This document shows, piece after piece, positions 17,629 to 25,688 of a stretch of 52,569 nt of DNA; within the stretch, counting starts at the first letter, position 1, and each line of letters opens with the position of its first letter. The translations under genes were made by a program, and so were the position numbers. Below the pieces are notes generated by a model, which worked only from the letters and a program-made list of their open reading frames with translations, had not been told where the DNA came from and did no database searches. The stretch is from Aggregatilineales bacterium (lineage in GTDB: Bacteria > Chloroflexota > Anaerolineae > Aggregatilineales > Ch27), in the NCBI GenBank assembly GCA_029976025.1, contig JARKNX010000044.1, positions 1-52,569 of the forward strand, in the 5' to 3' direction.

Positions 17629-18723
17629 ATGAAGGTCGCCATCGCCGGCTGTGGCAACATCATGCCCGCTTATGTCAGGGGCTGTCGCATGTGGGAGGCG
17701 CTGGAGCTGGTGGCCTGCAGCGATGCCATCCCGGAAAAAGCGGAGGCCGCCGCGCGCGAGCACGGGATTCCGCGCGCCATACCGGCCGCTGCGCTGAACA
17801 CCGACCCCGGGATCGATATCGTGATCAACCTGACCCCGCCGGGCGCTCATGCCGAAGTCACGCTGGCCGCCATTGCCGGGGGCAAACACGTCCAGAGCGA
17901 GAAGCCGCTGGCGATCACCCGCGAGGACGGCGCGGCTATCCTCCGCGCGGCGGCGGAACAGGGCGTGCGCATCGGCTGCGCCCCGGACACCATCCTGGGC
18001 GGCGGCCTGCAGACGGCTCGCAAGCTGCTGGACGAAGGCGCCATCGGCACGCCGGTCGGGGCAACTGCCTTCATGCTCCGTCATGGGCCGGAAGACTGGC
18101 ACCCCAACCCGGACTTCTTCTACCAGCGGGGGGCGGGGCCGATCTTCGACATGGGGCCGTACTACCTGACGGCGCTGGTGATGCTGCTCGGCCCGGTCCG
18201 ACGGGCGACCGCCTCCACCCGCATCACCTTCCCGGAGCGGATAATCACCAACCCCAGGCAGCGCACCGGCGAGAAGATACCGGTGCAGGTCCCCACCCAC
18301 GCCGCTGCCGTGCTGGACTTCGCCGCCGGGCCGGTGGTGACCGTGATCCTCAGCTTCGACGTGTGGGCCAGCACGCTGCCGCATATCGAAATTTTCGGCT
18401 CCGAGGGCACGATGGTCGTCCCTGACCCCAACACGTTCGGCGGGCCGGTCATGGTGCGCCGCTTTGACGAGGAGGTGTGGACCGAAGCGCCGATTCCGTT
18501 TTCGCAAGAGCTGTGGCGGGGCATCGGCGCGGCGGATATGGCCCACGCCATCCAGTCCGGCCGGCCGCACCGGACCAGCGGCGAGCTGGCTTACCACGTG
18601 CTGGACCTCATGCACACGCTGGAGGAAGCCTCCAGCAGCGGGCGGCATATCCTGCTGGAGAGCACCTGCGCCCGGCCCGCGCCGCTGCCGGTCGGCCTGC
18701 CGGCGGGCCTGCTGGACGACTGA
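17629..18723 (+). CDS. Gfo/Idh/MocA family oxidoreductase
   Basis: A 364-residue NAD(P)-dependent dehydrogenase. The N-terminal Rossmann fold is MKVAIAGCGNIMPAY, with the expected acidic residue in ACSDAIPE. The family motif EKPLA occurs in VQSEKPLAITREDG. The C-terminal alpha/beta domain contains GPIFDMGPYYLTALVMLLG, the usual substrate and dimer region. It starts one base after the isomerase stop, so the two are almost certainly one operon. The likely role is oxidation of a sugar or polyol whose product the isomerase handles, or the reverse. A strong hairpin follows the stop. Confidence 0.9.
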   Translation: MKVAIAGCGNIMPAYVRGCRMWEALELVACSDAIPEKAEAAAREHGIPRAIPAAALNTDPGIDIVINLTPPGAHAEVTLAAIAGGKHVQSEKPLAITREDGAAILRAAAEQGVRIGCAPDTILGGGLQTARKLLDEGAIGTPVGATAFMLRHGPEDWHPNPDFFYQRGAGPIFDMGPYYLTALVMLLGPVRRATASTRITFPERIITNPRQRTGEKIPVQVPTHAAAVLDFAAGPVVTVILSFDVWASTLPHIEIFGSEGTMVVPDPNTFGGPVMVRRFDEEVWTEAPIPFSQELWRGIGAADMAHAIQSGRPHRTSGELAYHVLDLMHTLEEASSSGRHILLESTCARPAPLPVGLPAGLLDD

Positions 18724-18741
18724 CGGACGCACCAGACATAG

Positions 18742-18779
18742 CGGAGCGAGGGAGGGGTGGAGACACCCGCCTCGCTCCG
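18742..18779. terminator. Hairpin between convergent genes
   Basis: CGGAGCGAGG (18742-18751) pairs perfectly with CCTCGCTCCG (18770-18779), and an inner 5-bp stem (GGGTG with CACCC) lies in the loop. There is no long T tract, but its place between converging stops at 18723 and 18785 suggests transcription termination in both directions. Confidence 0.65.
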
Positions 18780-18784
18780 TCTGA

Positions 18785-19426
18785 TTATCGCTTCAGCAGG
18801 GCTTTAACGCGCCGGTGGGCCAGCGCGGCGGTCCCCGCCACCAGCGGGATAACCGAGCCGAAGATCGCGGCCATGAGCAGGATGCCGGGGAGGTCCTTGG
18901 GCAGGCCGAGCATGACGCCCGCCACCACGCCGATTATCAGCCCGAGCAACACGCCCAGCAGCACTCCGTCACCCAGCAGGAGGCCCATGAACAATCCCAG
19001 GCCAGCCATCAGCGGGCCGGCTCCCAGCCCGCCGACGAGCGTATCCAGCGTGCCCACATCCGCGCCAGAGAGCATGCTGAGGAACAGCGTCGTGACGATC
19101 ACAGCGACGAGGGCGGCAGCGGCGACTATGCCGGCCATCCAGCGCGGCGGGTAGCCATGCTGAAGATCCCGCCAGTACCACAGGCCGGCGACGATCAGCA
19201 GGGTGAGCAGGCCGATCCACGACGCGCCAACGCCGGACACCGCGAGGTTGTGCATGTCCAGGCCGGGGAACAGGCCGACAAAGGCGCTCCCCGCGCCCAG
19301 CACAGCGATCAGGATGACGGCGAAAGGACGCGGCCTGTACAGGGCTGCCGGCAGATCGAACTTCTGCCGTTCGCGCTCCCACCATCGGGCGCGGCGCTCC
19401 TCAACGGATACCTCTCTGTAATCCAC
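18785..19426 (-). CDS. Membrane protein of unknown function with glycine-rich helices
   Basis: A 213-residue integral membrane protein. A charged cytoplasmic start (RRARWWERERQKFDL) is followed by about six hydrophobic segments. The fifth is a repeated GVLLGVLLGLIIGVVAGV pattern, a glycine-zipper-like sequence that favours tight helix packing or oligomers. The GTG start at 19426 is chosen because AGAGG sits 6 bases before it. The frame continues upstream but is not protein-like there. No family is recognised. It diverges from a GH13 gene across an AT-rich stretch with a 12-bp palindrome. Confidence 0.7.
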   Translation of the reverse strand: MDYREVSVEERRARWWERERQKFDLPAALYRPRPFAVILIAVLGAGSAFVGLFPGLDMHNLAVSGVGASWIGLLTLLIVAGLWYWRDLQHGYPPRWMAGIVAAAALVAVIVTTLFLSMLSGADVGTLDTLVGGLGAGPLMAGLGLFMGLLLGDGVLLGVLLGLIIGVVAGVMLGLPKDLPGILLMAAIFGSVIPLVAGTAALAHRRVKALLKR

Positions 19427-19457
19427 CTCACACCTCTTTTCCGGCTCACTCTTATTG

Positions 19458-19474
19458 TGAATATATTCATTATA
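19458..19474. promoter_or_regulatory. Palindrome and -10 box upstream of the membrane protein gene
   Basis: TGAATATATTCA (19458-19469) is a perfect 12-bp palindrome in the most AT-rich stretch of this intergenic region. It abuts a leftward TATAAT (19474 to 19469). It could be a repressor operator on the membrane protein gene; a clear -35 was not found. Confidence 0.45.
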
Positions 19475-19536
19475 AAAGGAGATTTCTGAATCGGGATGCC
19501 CGGGGTTACGGCAGGTCCGCCGGCGGGTATCAACAG

Positions 19537-19566
19537 TAGACAGGGAGGGGCGGTGTCGGGTAGAAT
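19537..19566 (+). promoter_or_regulatory. Promoter of the GH13 gene at 19693
   Basis: TAGACA (19537-19542), an 18-base spacer and TAGAAT (19561-19566) point toward the GH13 gene. They leave an untranslated leader of about 120 bases. Confidence 0.55.
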
Positions 19567-19692
19567 GCCCCTGGGTGCAGCCGCCGGTTGTTCCTTGTTG
19601 AGTCAGTGTTGTGAGCAGGTGCGCGACACGGGGCATTTGCTCGTCGCAGGCAGCGCCCGCGGCGCCGCCCAGAACAGGGGTTCCCCACACTT

Positions 19693-21654
19693 ATGTCAAT
19701 GCTGCGCAGGATCATTAAATCCCTCAGATCTGAGCACCGTCCGGTCTCCCTGCCGTACCTGGTCCCCGGCCTGTGGGTGGATGGCAAGACGCTGACCCAG
19801 CAGGCTGTCAACCCTTACGAATTTTACGCCCGGCGGCTGGAAGATATCCTGGCCCTCCCGCCGGAGTCGCTGGTTCAGGGCCAGGAGCGCGGCGATGATC
19901 CCGCCAGCGGGCGATGGTCCCGCCAGGCGATAGTCTACAACCTGTTCGTGCGCGTCTCAGCGGCCTTCTGCCACGCCGGCGACGGGGCGCTCCGCATCAG
20001 GCCGCGCCCGGACGGCTGGCGCGACACCGGCACGCTGCTCAAAGCGATCACGCTGCTGCCCTATATCAGCCGGATGGGCTTCAACACGGTGCATCTGCTG
20101 CCGGTCACCGCGGTCGGTCAGGACGGCAAGAAGGGCACGCTCGGCTCCCCTTACGCTATCCGCAACCCCTACCTTCTGGATGAGAATCTGGCCGAGCCGG
20201 CGATCAACTTCTGCGCTGAGGAGCTTTTCCTGGCCTTTGTGGAGGCGGCGCACCATCTGGGCCTGCGGGTGGTGATGGAGTTCGTCCTGCGCACCGGGTC
20301 CAGGGACTCCGACTGGATCGGGGAGCACCCGGAGTGGTTCTACTGGATTCGGGAGGAGATCGCCGACCGCCCGTCGGGCAGCCGCGACGCCGGTCAGTAC
20401 GGGTCGCCGCTGTTCGACGGCAATACGCTCGGCCTGATCAAGTGGAAGGTTGAGCAGGGCGATTTCCGCGATCTGCCCGCGCCGCCGGAAATCTACCGGC
20501 AGATGTTCACGCCGCCGCCGTCGCCGGACGCGGTGTGGCTGGAGGATGGCCGGTGGGTGGGCCGGCTGCAGGACGGCACACGGGTGCGCATCCCCGGGGC
20601 TTTTTCCGACTGGCCGCCCGATGACAGCCAGCCGCCCTGGACGGATGTCACCTACCTGCGGATGTACGACCACCCCGACTTCAACTATATCGCCTACAAC
20701 ACGCTGCGCATGTACGACAGCCGGCTGGCCCGCCCCCGCTACGCCAACCGCCCGCTGTGGGATTCCATCGCCGGGGTGGTGTCATACTACCAGAAGGAAT
20801 ACGGCATTGACGGCGTGATGCTGGATATGGGGCACGCCCTGCCCGCGCCGCTCAAGAAGCGCATCCTGGACGAAGCCCACCGCTACAACCCGGACTTCGC
20901 CTTCTGGGAAGAAAATTTCGTCATCGATTCCGCCAGCCGCGGCGAGGGCTACGAGGCGGTCATGGGCTACCTGCTCTTCGCCCTCAACGATCCGGAAGGG
21001 CTGCGGCAGTTTATCAACCGCTGGGCCAGCGAGCCAGTGCCGATCCCCTTCTTCGCCACCGCGGAGAATCACAATACAATCCGCGCGGCGGCCCGCTACC
21101 CCAACGGGAACATCTACAGCTACTACACGCTGCCGCTCTGTATTGCCATGCCCGGCATCCCCTTTGTCCACAGCGGCTTCGAACTGGCCGAGACGCAGCC
21201 GATCAATACCGGCCTCGGCTTCAGCCCGGAGGCGCTGGCCCAGTACCCGGCGGAGAAGCTGCCGCTCTTCAGCGAATTTGCGTTCGACTGGGCGCGGGAA
21301 AACAACCTGATCGAAGGCGTCACCTACGCGCTGGAGCTGCGCCAGCGCTACGCCGAGCTGCTCACCGATAACACGCCGGACTGCTGGTTTGTCGGCCTGT
21401 CCGACAACCCGCGCATCCTGGTCTTCACCCGGCAGCGGGACGATCTCTCGCTGACCTTCATCGCCAACACCGACATGCACCATCACCAGCGCGGGCGCGT
21501 CCTGATCGCCGGGCAGTGGCACCGCACGCAGGGAGTGTGGGGCACGCCGGATATCATCCAGGTCCATCACGGCCTGACGCTCAACGTAGAGCTGTCGCCG
21601 GGCTATGTCCTGATTCTGGAGGGCGACGATCTGCCGCTGAACGGGGGCGGATGA
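19693..21654 (+). CDS. GlgE-like GH13 (alpha-amylase family) protein with an altered catalytic triad
   Basis: A 653-residue cytoplasmic protein of the alpha-amylase clan; no signal peptide is seen. The barrel contains MEFVLRTGSRDSDWIGEHPE, which resembles the EHPEWF region of maltosyltransferase GlgE. The expected nucleophile is Asp378 in GVMLDMGHA, and the acid/base is Glu406 or Glu407 in FAFWEENF. At the third position, where most GH13 enzymes have ENHD, the sequence reads ENHN (Asn461). A C-terminal beta domain ends with LSPGYVLILEGDDLP. It may act on maltose phosphates or short glucans, or have lost hydrolysis; this is not resolvable here. The ribosome binding site is weak. It lies in a carbohydrate-rich region but is not in the maltodextrin operon. 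Confidence 0.78.
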   Translation: MSMLRRIIKSLRSEHRPVSLPYLVPGLWVDGKTLTQQAVNPYEFYARRLEDILALPPESLVQGQERGDDPASGRWSRQAIVYNLFVRVSAAFCHAGDGALRIRPRPDGWRDTGTLLKAITLLPYISRMGFNTVHLLPVTAVGQDGKKGTLGSPYAIRNPYLLDENLAEPAINFCAEELFLAFVEAAHHLGLRVVMEFVLRTGSRDSDWIGEHPEWFYWIREEIADRPSGSRDAGQYGSPLFDGNTLGLIKWKVEQGDFRDLPAPPEIYRQMFTPPPSPDAVWLEDGRWVGRLQDGTRVRIPGAFSDWPPDDSQPPWTDVTYLRMYDHPDFNYIAYNTLRMYDSRLARPRYANRPLWDSIAGVVSYYQKEYGIDGVMLDMGHALPAPLKKRILDEAHRYNPDFAFWEENFVIDSASRGEGYEAVMGYLLFALNDPEGLRQFINRWASEPVPIPFFATAENHNTIRAAARYPNGNIYSYYTLPLCIAMPGIPFVHSGFELAETQPINTGLGFSPEALAQYPAEKLPLFSEFAFDWARENNLIEGVTYALELRQRYAELLTDNTPDCWFVGLSDNPRILVFTRQRDDLSLTFIANTDMHHHQRGRVLIAGQWHRTQGVWGTPDIIQVHHGLTLNVELSPGYVLILEGDDLPLNGGG

Positions 21655-21793
21655 GGCTGGTGAGGCACCCGACCCCGGCCCAGACAGACTCCGTCGGGAG
21701 CTTCCCGGGCGGCAGGCGGAGTTCACTGTCCGGCTGCCAGAGGTCCAGCTCAACGCCGTCGTAGAACGGATCGAAGCCTTGCTGCGCGGCTGA
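21641..21793 (+). pseudogene. Possible gene remnant with no start codon
   Basis: A frame open from 21641 to a TGA at 21791-21793 overlaps the end of the GH13 gene in another frame. It reads like protein in its last 30 residues (amphipathic EFTVRLPEVQLNAVVERIEALL), but it has no usable start, and a stop in the same frame lies immediately upstream. It may be the tail of a gene lost to deletion. The rest of the 21655-21882 gap shows nothing else. Confidence 0.3.
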
Positions 21794-21882
21794 GCAGCGT
21801 CAGGCCGCCGGACGCCGGGCCTGATGGCCCTTCCGCGCGCTCGCAGCCTCCGGGGACCACCCGTAACAAGGAGAAAATACCC

Positions 21883-22671
21883 ATGCAGGACACCATCAAC
21901 CTGGCCGAGCAGATGGCCGCCGCCAGCGCCGCCATCATCATGCGCTACTTCCGGACGCAGGTAGCAGTAGATGGCAAGGCCGACGGCTCGCCGGTGACTA
22001 TCGCCGACCGCGAGGCCGAGGCCGCCATGCGCGCCCTGATTCTGGAACGCTTCCCCGAGCACGGCATCATCGGCGAGGAGTTCGGCCTCCACCTGCCGGA
22101 CGCCGAATACCGCTGGACGCTCGACCCGATCGACGGGACCAAGAACTTCGTCGCCGGGAGCTTCCTGTTCGGCACGCTGATCGGCCTGCTGCGCGGGACA
22201 AAACCGGTGCTGGGCGTCCTCCACCATCCGGTGACCGGCCATCTGCTGATCGGGACCGGCGCCGCGGCCTGGCTGAACGGGGAGCCGGTCCGCGTGCGCC
22301 CGTGCGACCGGATCGAAGACGCCGTGATGCTGGCCTCCACCCACACCAGCGTGGCCCGCTACGCCGACGCCGCCGCTTACGATGCGCTGACCCGCCGCGC
22401 CCGCATGTACCGCACCTGGGGCGACTGTCACGGCTACTTCCTGCTGGCGACCGGCGGGGCGGACCTGATGCTGGACCCGGTGATGATGCTGTGGGATGTC
22501 GTACCGCTAATCCCGATTGTGGAAGGGGCCGGAGGGCGGATCACTGCCTGGGGCGGCGGACCCGTGCTGGGAGACGGCGCGCTGCCGGACGTGACCAGCG
22601 CCGTCGCCACCGCCGGCGGCATCCATGACGCCGTGATTCGGGCCATCAACCCGGCAGAAGCCGGGAAGTAG
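21883..22671 (+). CDS. Inositol-monophosphatase family phosphatase, HisN (histidinol-phosphatase)-like
   Basis: A 262-residue magnesium-dependent phosphatase. Metal-site motifs are GEEFG, WTLDPIDGTKNF and the C-terminal WDVVPLIPIVEGAGG. The stretch TWGDCHGYFLLATGGADLMLDP is closer to histidinol-phosphatases of the HisN type than to suhB-like inositol phosphatases. It would then catalyse the step giving L-histidinol in histidine biosynthesis. No other his gene is nearby, so an inositol-phosphate or sugar-phosphate role remains possible. AAGGAG precedes the ATG at about 10 bases. Confidence 0.8.
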   Translation: MQDTINLAEQMAAASAAIIMRYFRTQVAVDGKADGSPVTIADREAEAAMRALILERFPEHGIIGEEFGLHLPDAEYRWTLDPIDGTKNFVAGSFLFGTLIGLLRGTKPVLGVLHHPVTGHLLIGTGAAAWLNGEPVRVRPCDRIEDAVMLASTHTSVARYADAAAYDALTRRARMYRTWGDCHGYFLLATGGADLMLDPVMMLWDVVPLIPIVEGAGGRITAWGGGPVLGDGALPDVTSAVATAGGIHDAVIRAINPAEAGK

Positions 22672-22842
22672 AGGGGAGCGGAGGGTCCCCCGGCAGCTCA
22701 GGCGACCGGCGCGCATCCACAGCCGCCCCGGGTCCGAAATCGAGCGAAGAGCATCCCCTACGCAACGCGAAGGGCGGGCCTGCGTATAACCAGATGAATG
22801 CAGGCATTGATGAGCGACGCTCAACAGGAAAGGAAGCCCGAA

Positions 22843-23019
22843 ATGGGATGTGGACGCGCGCTGTTATGTATCATTCTGCCACCGCTGGCGGTGCTTGATC
22901 GGGGCTGCGGGACGGTGGTCATTGTCTCTCTGCTGACGCTGAGCGGGTGGGTCCCCGGCGCGATTGCCGCCCTGCTGCTGAACTACATCGCCGCTCAGGA
23001 TGTCCGCCGCCCGTGGTAG
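22843..23019 (+). CDS. YqaE/Pmp3 family small membrane protein
   Basis: A 58-residue proteolipid of the Pmp3/YqaE family, found in bacteria, fungi and plants and linked to membrane potential and stress. The core ALLCIILPPLAVLDRGCG and WVPGAIAALLLNY match the family's two helices. The start ATG at 22843 is favoured over ATGs at 22798 and 22810: an excellent AGGAAAGGAAG lies about 7 bases before it, and the length then fits the family. It converges with the lipoate ligase gene. Confidence 0.85.
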   Translation: MGCGRALLCIILPPLAVLDRGCGTVVIVSLLTLSGWVPGAIAALLLNYIAAQDVRRPW

Positions 23020-23058
23020 AGTCTTCACCAGATCTGCGCCGGTCGGGTCTTTTGCCGC

Positions 23059-23889
23059 CTACAGACGCCTGTTCCAGCTATCCGCGCCGTACGCTTCCGC
23101 GGCCAGGACGGCGGCGCGCTCCGCTTCGGCAGGGGTGGGGCCGGCCGGTCCGTTCAGAGTGAGGCCGAAGGTCGCTGCGAACGCCGCCGCCATAGCCGCG
23201 GCGGCCGCTTCCCACGTAATTGTCTGACCGAGCACTTCCTCCAGCGTAGTCGCCCGCTCGCGGACCCGCGCCCGCGCCGTCGCCCGGGCGGCGTCATCCG
23301 GGAAGGTCAGGGCTTCGCAGATACGGCTGATGTCACCAGTCAGCGGCAGGCTGCCGTGCTGCAACACGCCGCCAGACCGGCGCACCTGGGCGCTGCCGAT
23401 CAGCTTGCGCCCGCCCGATGTGATCTCGTAATCAGAAGGCACTTCAAAACATACCGGCCCCTTGCTGTTTTCGGACAGCCGTTCCAGCCGCCGGTCAGCG
23501 CTGGCCTGCAGGCCGAGCTGCTCCAGCCCGTTGAGCAGGGCGGCGCTCAGACGGCGGTAGCTGGCTACGATATCCCCGGCCACCAGCGGATGATCATCCG
23601 GCAGGGCGATACTGTAGGTCAGCTCATCCGTGTGCAGGATAGCGCGGCCCCCGGTCGGGCGGCGGACAAGGTCCCAGCCGCGGGCGCGGAGCCGGTCCAG
23701 ATCGGCGTCGGCGGCGGGCTGGGCCTGCCCCAGCGACAGACAGGCCGGCTGCCAGGAGAAGAAACGCAGCGTTGGCGGCGCGTGCCGGGCGCCCACTTCC
23801 TCCAGTACGGCCTGATCGAGCGCCATATTGTAAGCGCCGGTCCGGTCCGGGGTGAGCATCAGCCGCCAGATATCAGGGTCGTATGTCAT
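23059..23889 (-). CDS. Lipoate-protein ligase A family protein
   Basis: A 276-residue protein that should attach lipoate or a related acyl group to lysines of 2-oxoacid dehydrogenase or glycine-cleavage proteins. Family motifs are RRPTGGRAILHTDELTYS (binding loop), then GGRKLIGSAQVRRSGGVLQHGS with the conserved Lys of the adenylate site. Octanoyltransferases of the LipM/LipL type share this fold and cannot be excluded. The ATG at 23889 has a near-perfect AAGGAGGT 8 bases upstream, which suggests strong translation. It diverges from the DtxR-family regulator gene. Confidence 0.87.
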   Translation of the reverse strand: MTYDPDIWRLMLTPDRTGAYNMALDQAVLEEVGARHAPPTLRFFSWQPACLSLGQAQPAADADLDRLRARGWDLVRRPTGGRAILHTDELTYSIALPDDHPLVAGDIVASYRRLSAALLNGLEQLGLQASADRRLERLSENSKGPVCFEVPSDYEITSGGRKLIGSAQVRRSGGVLQHGSLPLTGDISRICEALTFPDDAARATARARVRERATTLEEVLGQTITWEAAAAAMAAAFAATFGLTLNGPAGPTPAEAERAAVLAAEAYGADSWNRRL

Positions 23890-24084
23890 GATTGGAAACC
23901 TCCTTCGCGCGCGCAGCCGCCAATTATACCCGCCGGCAGCCCTGTTTCCCCCCGCTGCCCGTCCTCTATTTCCCGTTTTTCCCTGCCTCCCGCCACATTC
24001 GTGGTAAAGTTGGGGAGGGAGCAGGCGGCGCCTTTCCGCTGGAGAGGCTAACGACCAGGTTACCGGGGGGAGACAGCGAGGCTC

Positions 24085-24765
24085 ATGGTCACGACGCACC
24101 CGACAACAACCGGCAGTCAGGCCGTGCAGGATTTCCTGAAGGCGGTCTATACGCTTCAACAGGAGGCGGAGCGCGCGTCCACCAGCGCGCTGGCGGAGAT
24201 GCTCTCCATTTCCGCGCCTTCGGTCACCGATATGGCGCGCCGCCTGACGCTGGCCGGGCTGGTGGACTACGAGAAGTACCGCGGCGTCCGGCTGACGGAG
24301 TCCGGCGAGCAGGAGGCGCTGCGCGTCATCCGGCGTCACCGCCTGATCGAGCTGTATCTGGTCACCGAGCTGGGCTATGCCATCCACGAAGTGCATGACG
24401 AAGCCGAGCGCCTGGAGCACGCCGTCTCCGATCGCTTCGTGGAAGCTGTGGCGACCCGGCTGGGCAACCCGACGGTGGACCCGCACGGCGATCAGATACC
24501 CGGCCCGGATGGCCTCGTCCCCCCGCGCCAGCTTCAGCCGCTGGTCGGCCTGCCGATCGGGGCCAGGGCGCGCGTAGCCTGGTTCGCTTCCGCCCGCGCC
24601 GATATGCTGCAGCACCTGATGGACAAGGGCTTTGCGCTGGGGTCAACCGTCGAGATCGTGCGCCGCGATCCGTTCGACGGTCCGCTGACAGTCCTGATCG
24701 ACGGCCAGGAAGTGATTGTGGGCTATACCGCTGCGACGCACATCTCCGTTGAGCCGGAGGCCTAG
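24085..24765 (+). CDS. DtxR/MntR-family metal-dependent transcriptional regulator
   Basis: A 226-residue repressor. The winged helix (residues ~13-75, STSALAEMLSISAPSVTDMARRL) is followed by the metal-binding dimerisation domain (RRHRLIELYL, then HEVHDEAERLEHAVSDRFVE with His and Glu ligands) and a C-terminal SH3/FeoA-like domain (GSTVEIVRRDPFDGPLTVLIDG). Relatives use manganese or iron to repress metal-uptake genes. No transporter is adjacent, so the targets lie elsewhere. The stop codon overlaps the oppositely oriented rluD-like gene by 4 bases. Confidence 0.9.
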   Translation: MVTTHPTTTGSQAVQDFLKAVYTLQQEAERASTSALAEMLSISAPSVTDMARRLTLAGLVDYEKYRGVRLTESGEQEALRVIRRHRLIELYLVTELGYAIHEVHDEAERLEHAVSDRFVEAVATRLGNPTVDPHGDQIPGPDGLVPPRQLQPLVGLPIGARARVAWFASARADMLQHLMDKGFALGSTVEIVRRDPFDGPLTVLIDGQEVIVGYTAATHISVEPEA

Positions 24766-25688
24766 CGTGCCAGATCATCGAGGACGCGCGCCAGCTCCTC
24801 CGGCAGCGGCGCGGCGAAAGTGAGCGGCTCCCCGGTCGTGGGAGAATGGAGAGTCAGCTCTGCCGCGTGCAAAAAGTGGCGGTCCAGCCGGAGGCGCTGC
24901 CGGCGGTGGCCGTACACCGTATCCCCGACGACGGGATGGCCGATGAAGGCCAGGTGCACCCGGATCTGGTGCGTCCGCCCGGTGAAGATAACCACTTCCA
25001 GCAGCGCGTAATCGGCGTATGATGCCAGCAACCGGAACTCCGAGATCGCCTCGCGCCCGCCGCGGACGACGGCCATTTGCTTGCGCTGGCGCGGATCGCG
25101 GCCGATAGGGGCCTCGATGCGCCCGGTCGGGCTGTCCGGATGGCCTTCCACCAGGGCCAGGTAACGCTTGCTCACAGACCGCCCGGCGAACTGTTCGGCC
25201 AGCGCGCGGTGGGCGGCGGGCGTCCGGGCGATGACGATCACGCCGGATGTATCCTTATCCAGCCGGTGCACAATCCCGGCGCGGTATTCATCGCCGACCT
25301 GACGCAGCTCGGGCCAGCGGTACAGCGCGGCGTTGACCAGCGTGCCGCTGGTATGTCCGTGCGCCGGGTGGACGACCATCCCGGCCGGTTTATTGAGCGC
25401 GATCAGGTCGGCGTCCTCGTACAGCACGTCCAGCGGGATCGCCTCCGGCAGGAAGGCGCTTGGCTCCGGCGGCGGCAGGTAGACGGCAATCCGCTCGCCC
25501 TCCTCAACGCGGTAAGCGGGCTTGCTCGGCGCGCCGTTCACCGTCACCCGCCCCTCTTTGATCAGCGCCTGGATGCGCGTGCGGGAGAGGTCGGGCAGGC
25601 AGTCGGCCACCAGCCGATCCAGCCGGTCACCCTCCGCGCCGGCGGTCAGCTCGTAATCCGGTTCATCAAGGAAGTCGGCGTCGGTCAT
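24762..25688 (-). CDS. RluA/RluD-family 23S rRNA pseudouridine synthase
   Basis: A 308-residue enzyme that isomerises uridine to pseudouridine in RNA, by family most likely in the large ribosomal subunit. An S4 RNA-binding domain (DRLVADCLPDLSRTRIQALIKEG, here split across residues 22-46) precedes the catalytic domain. HRLDKDTSG carries the essential Asp144, and IFTGRTHQIRVHLAFIGHPVVGD is the second signature. The start overlaps the stop of the upstream amylase gene (ATGA, 25685-25688), so it is the last gene of the maltodextrin locus transcript and probably coupled to it, despite its unrelated role. Confidence 0.92.
   Translation of the reverse strand: MTDADFLDEPDYELTAGAEGDRLDRLVADCLPDLSRTRIQALIKEGRVTVNGAPSKPAYRVEEGERIAVYLPPPEPSAFLPEAIPLDVLYEDADLIALNKPAGMVVHPAHGHTSGTLVNAALYRWPELRQVGDEYRAGIVHRLDKDTSGVIVIARTPAAHRALAEQFAGRSVSKRYLALVEGHPDSPTGRIEAPIGRDPRQRKQMAVVRGGREAISEFRLLASYADYALLEVVIFTGRTHQIRVHLAFIGHPVVGDTVYGHRRQRLRLDRHFLHAAELTLHSPTTGEPLTFAAPLPEELARVLDDLAR

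Noticed and set aside
19564..19637. AATGCCCC / GGGGCATT inverted repeat in the GH13 leader
   Set aside because: The left arm lies in the -10 box and before the predicted transcript start, so it cannot form an RNA stem; likely chance.
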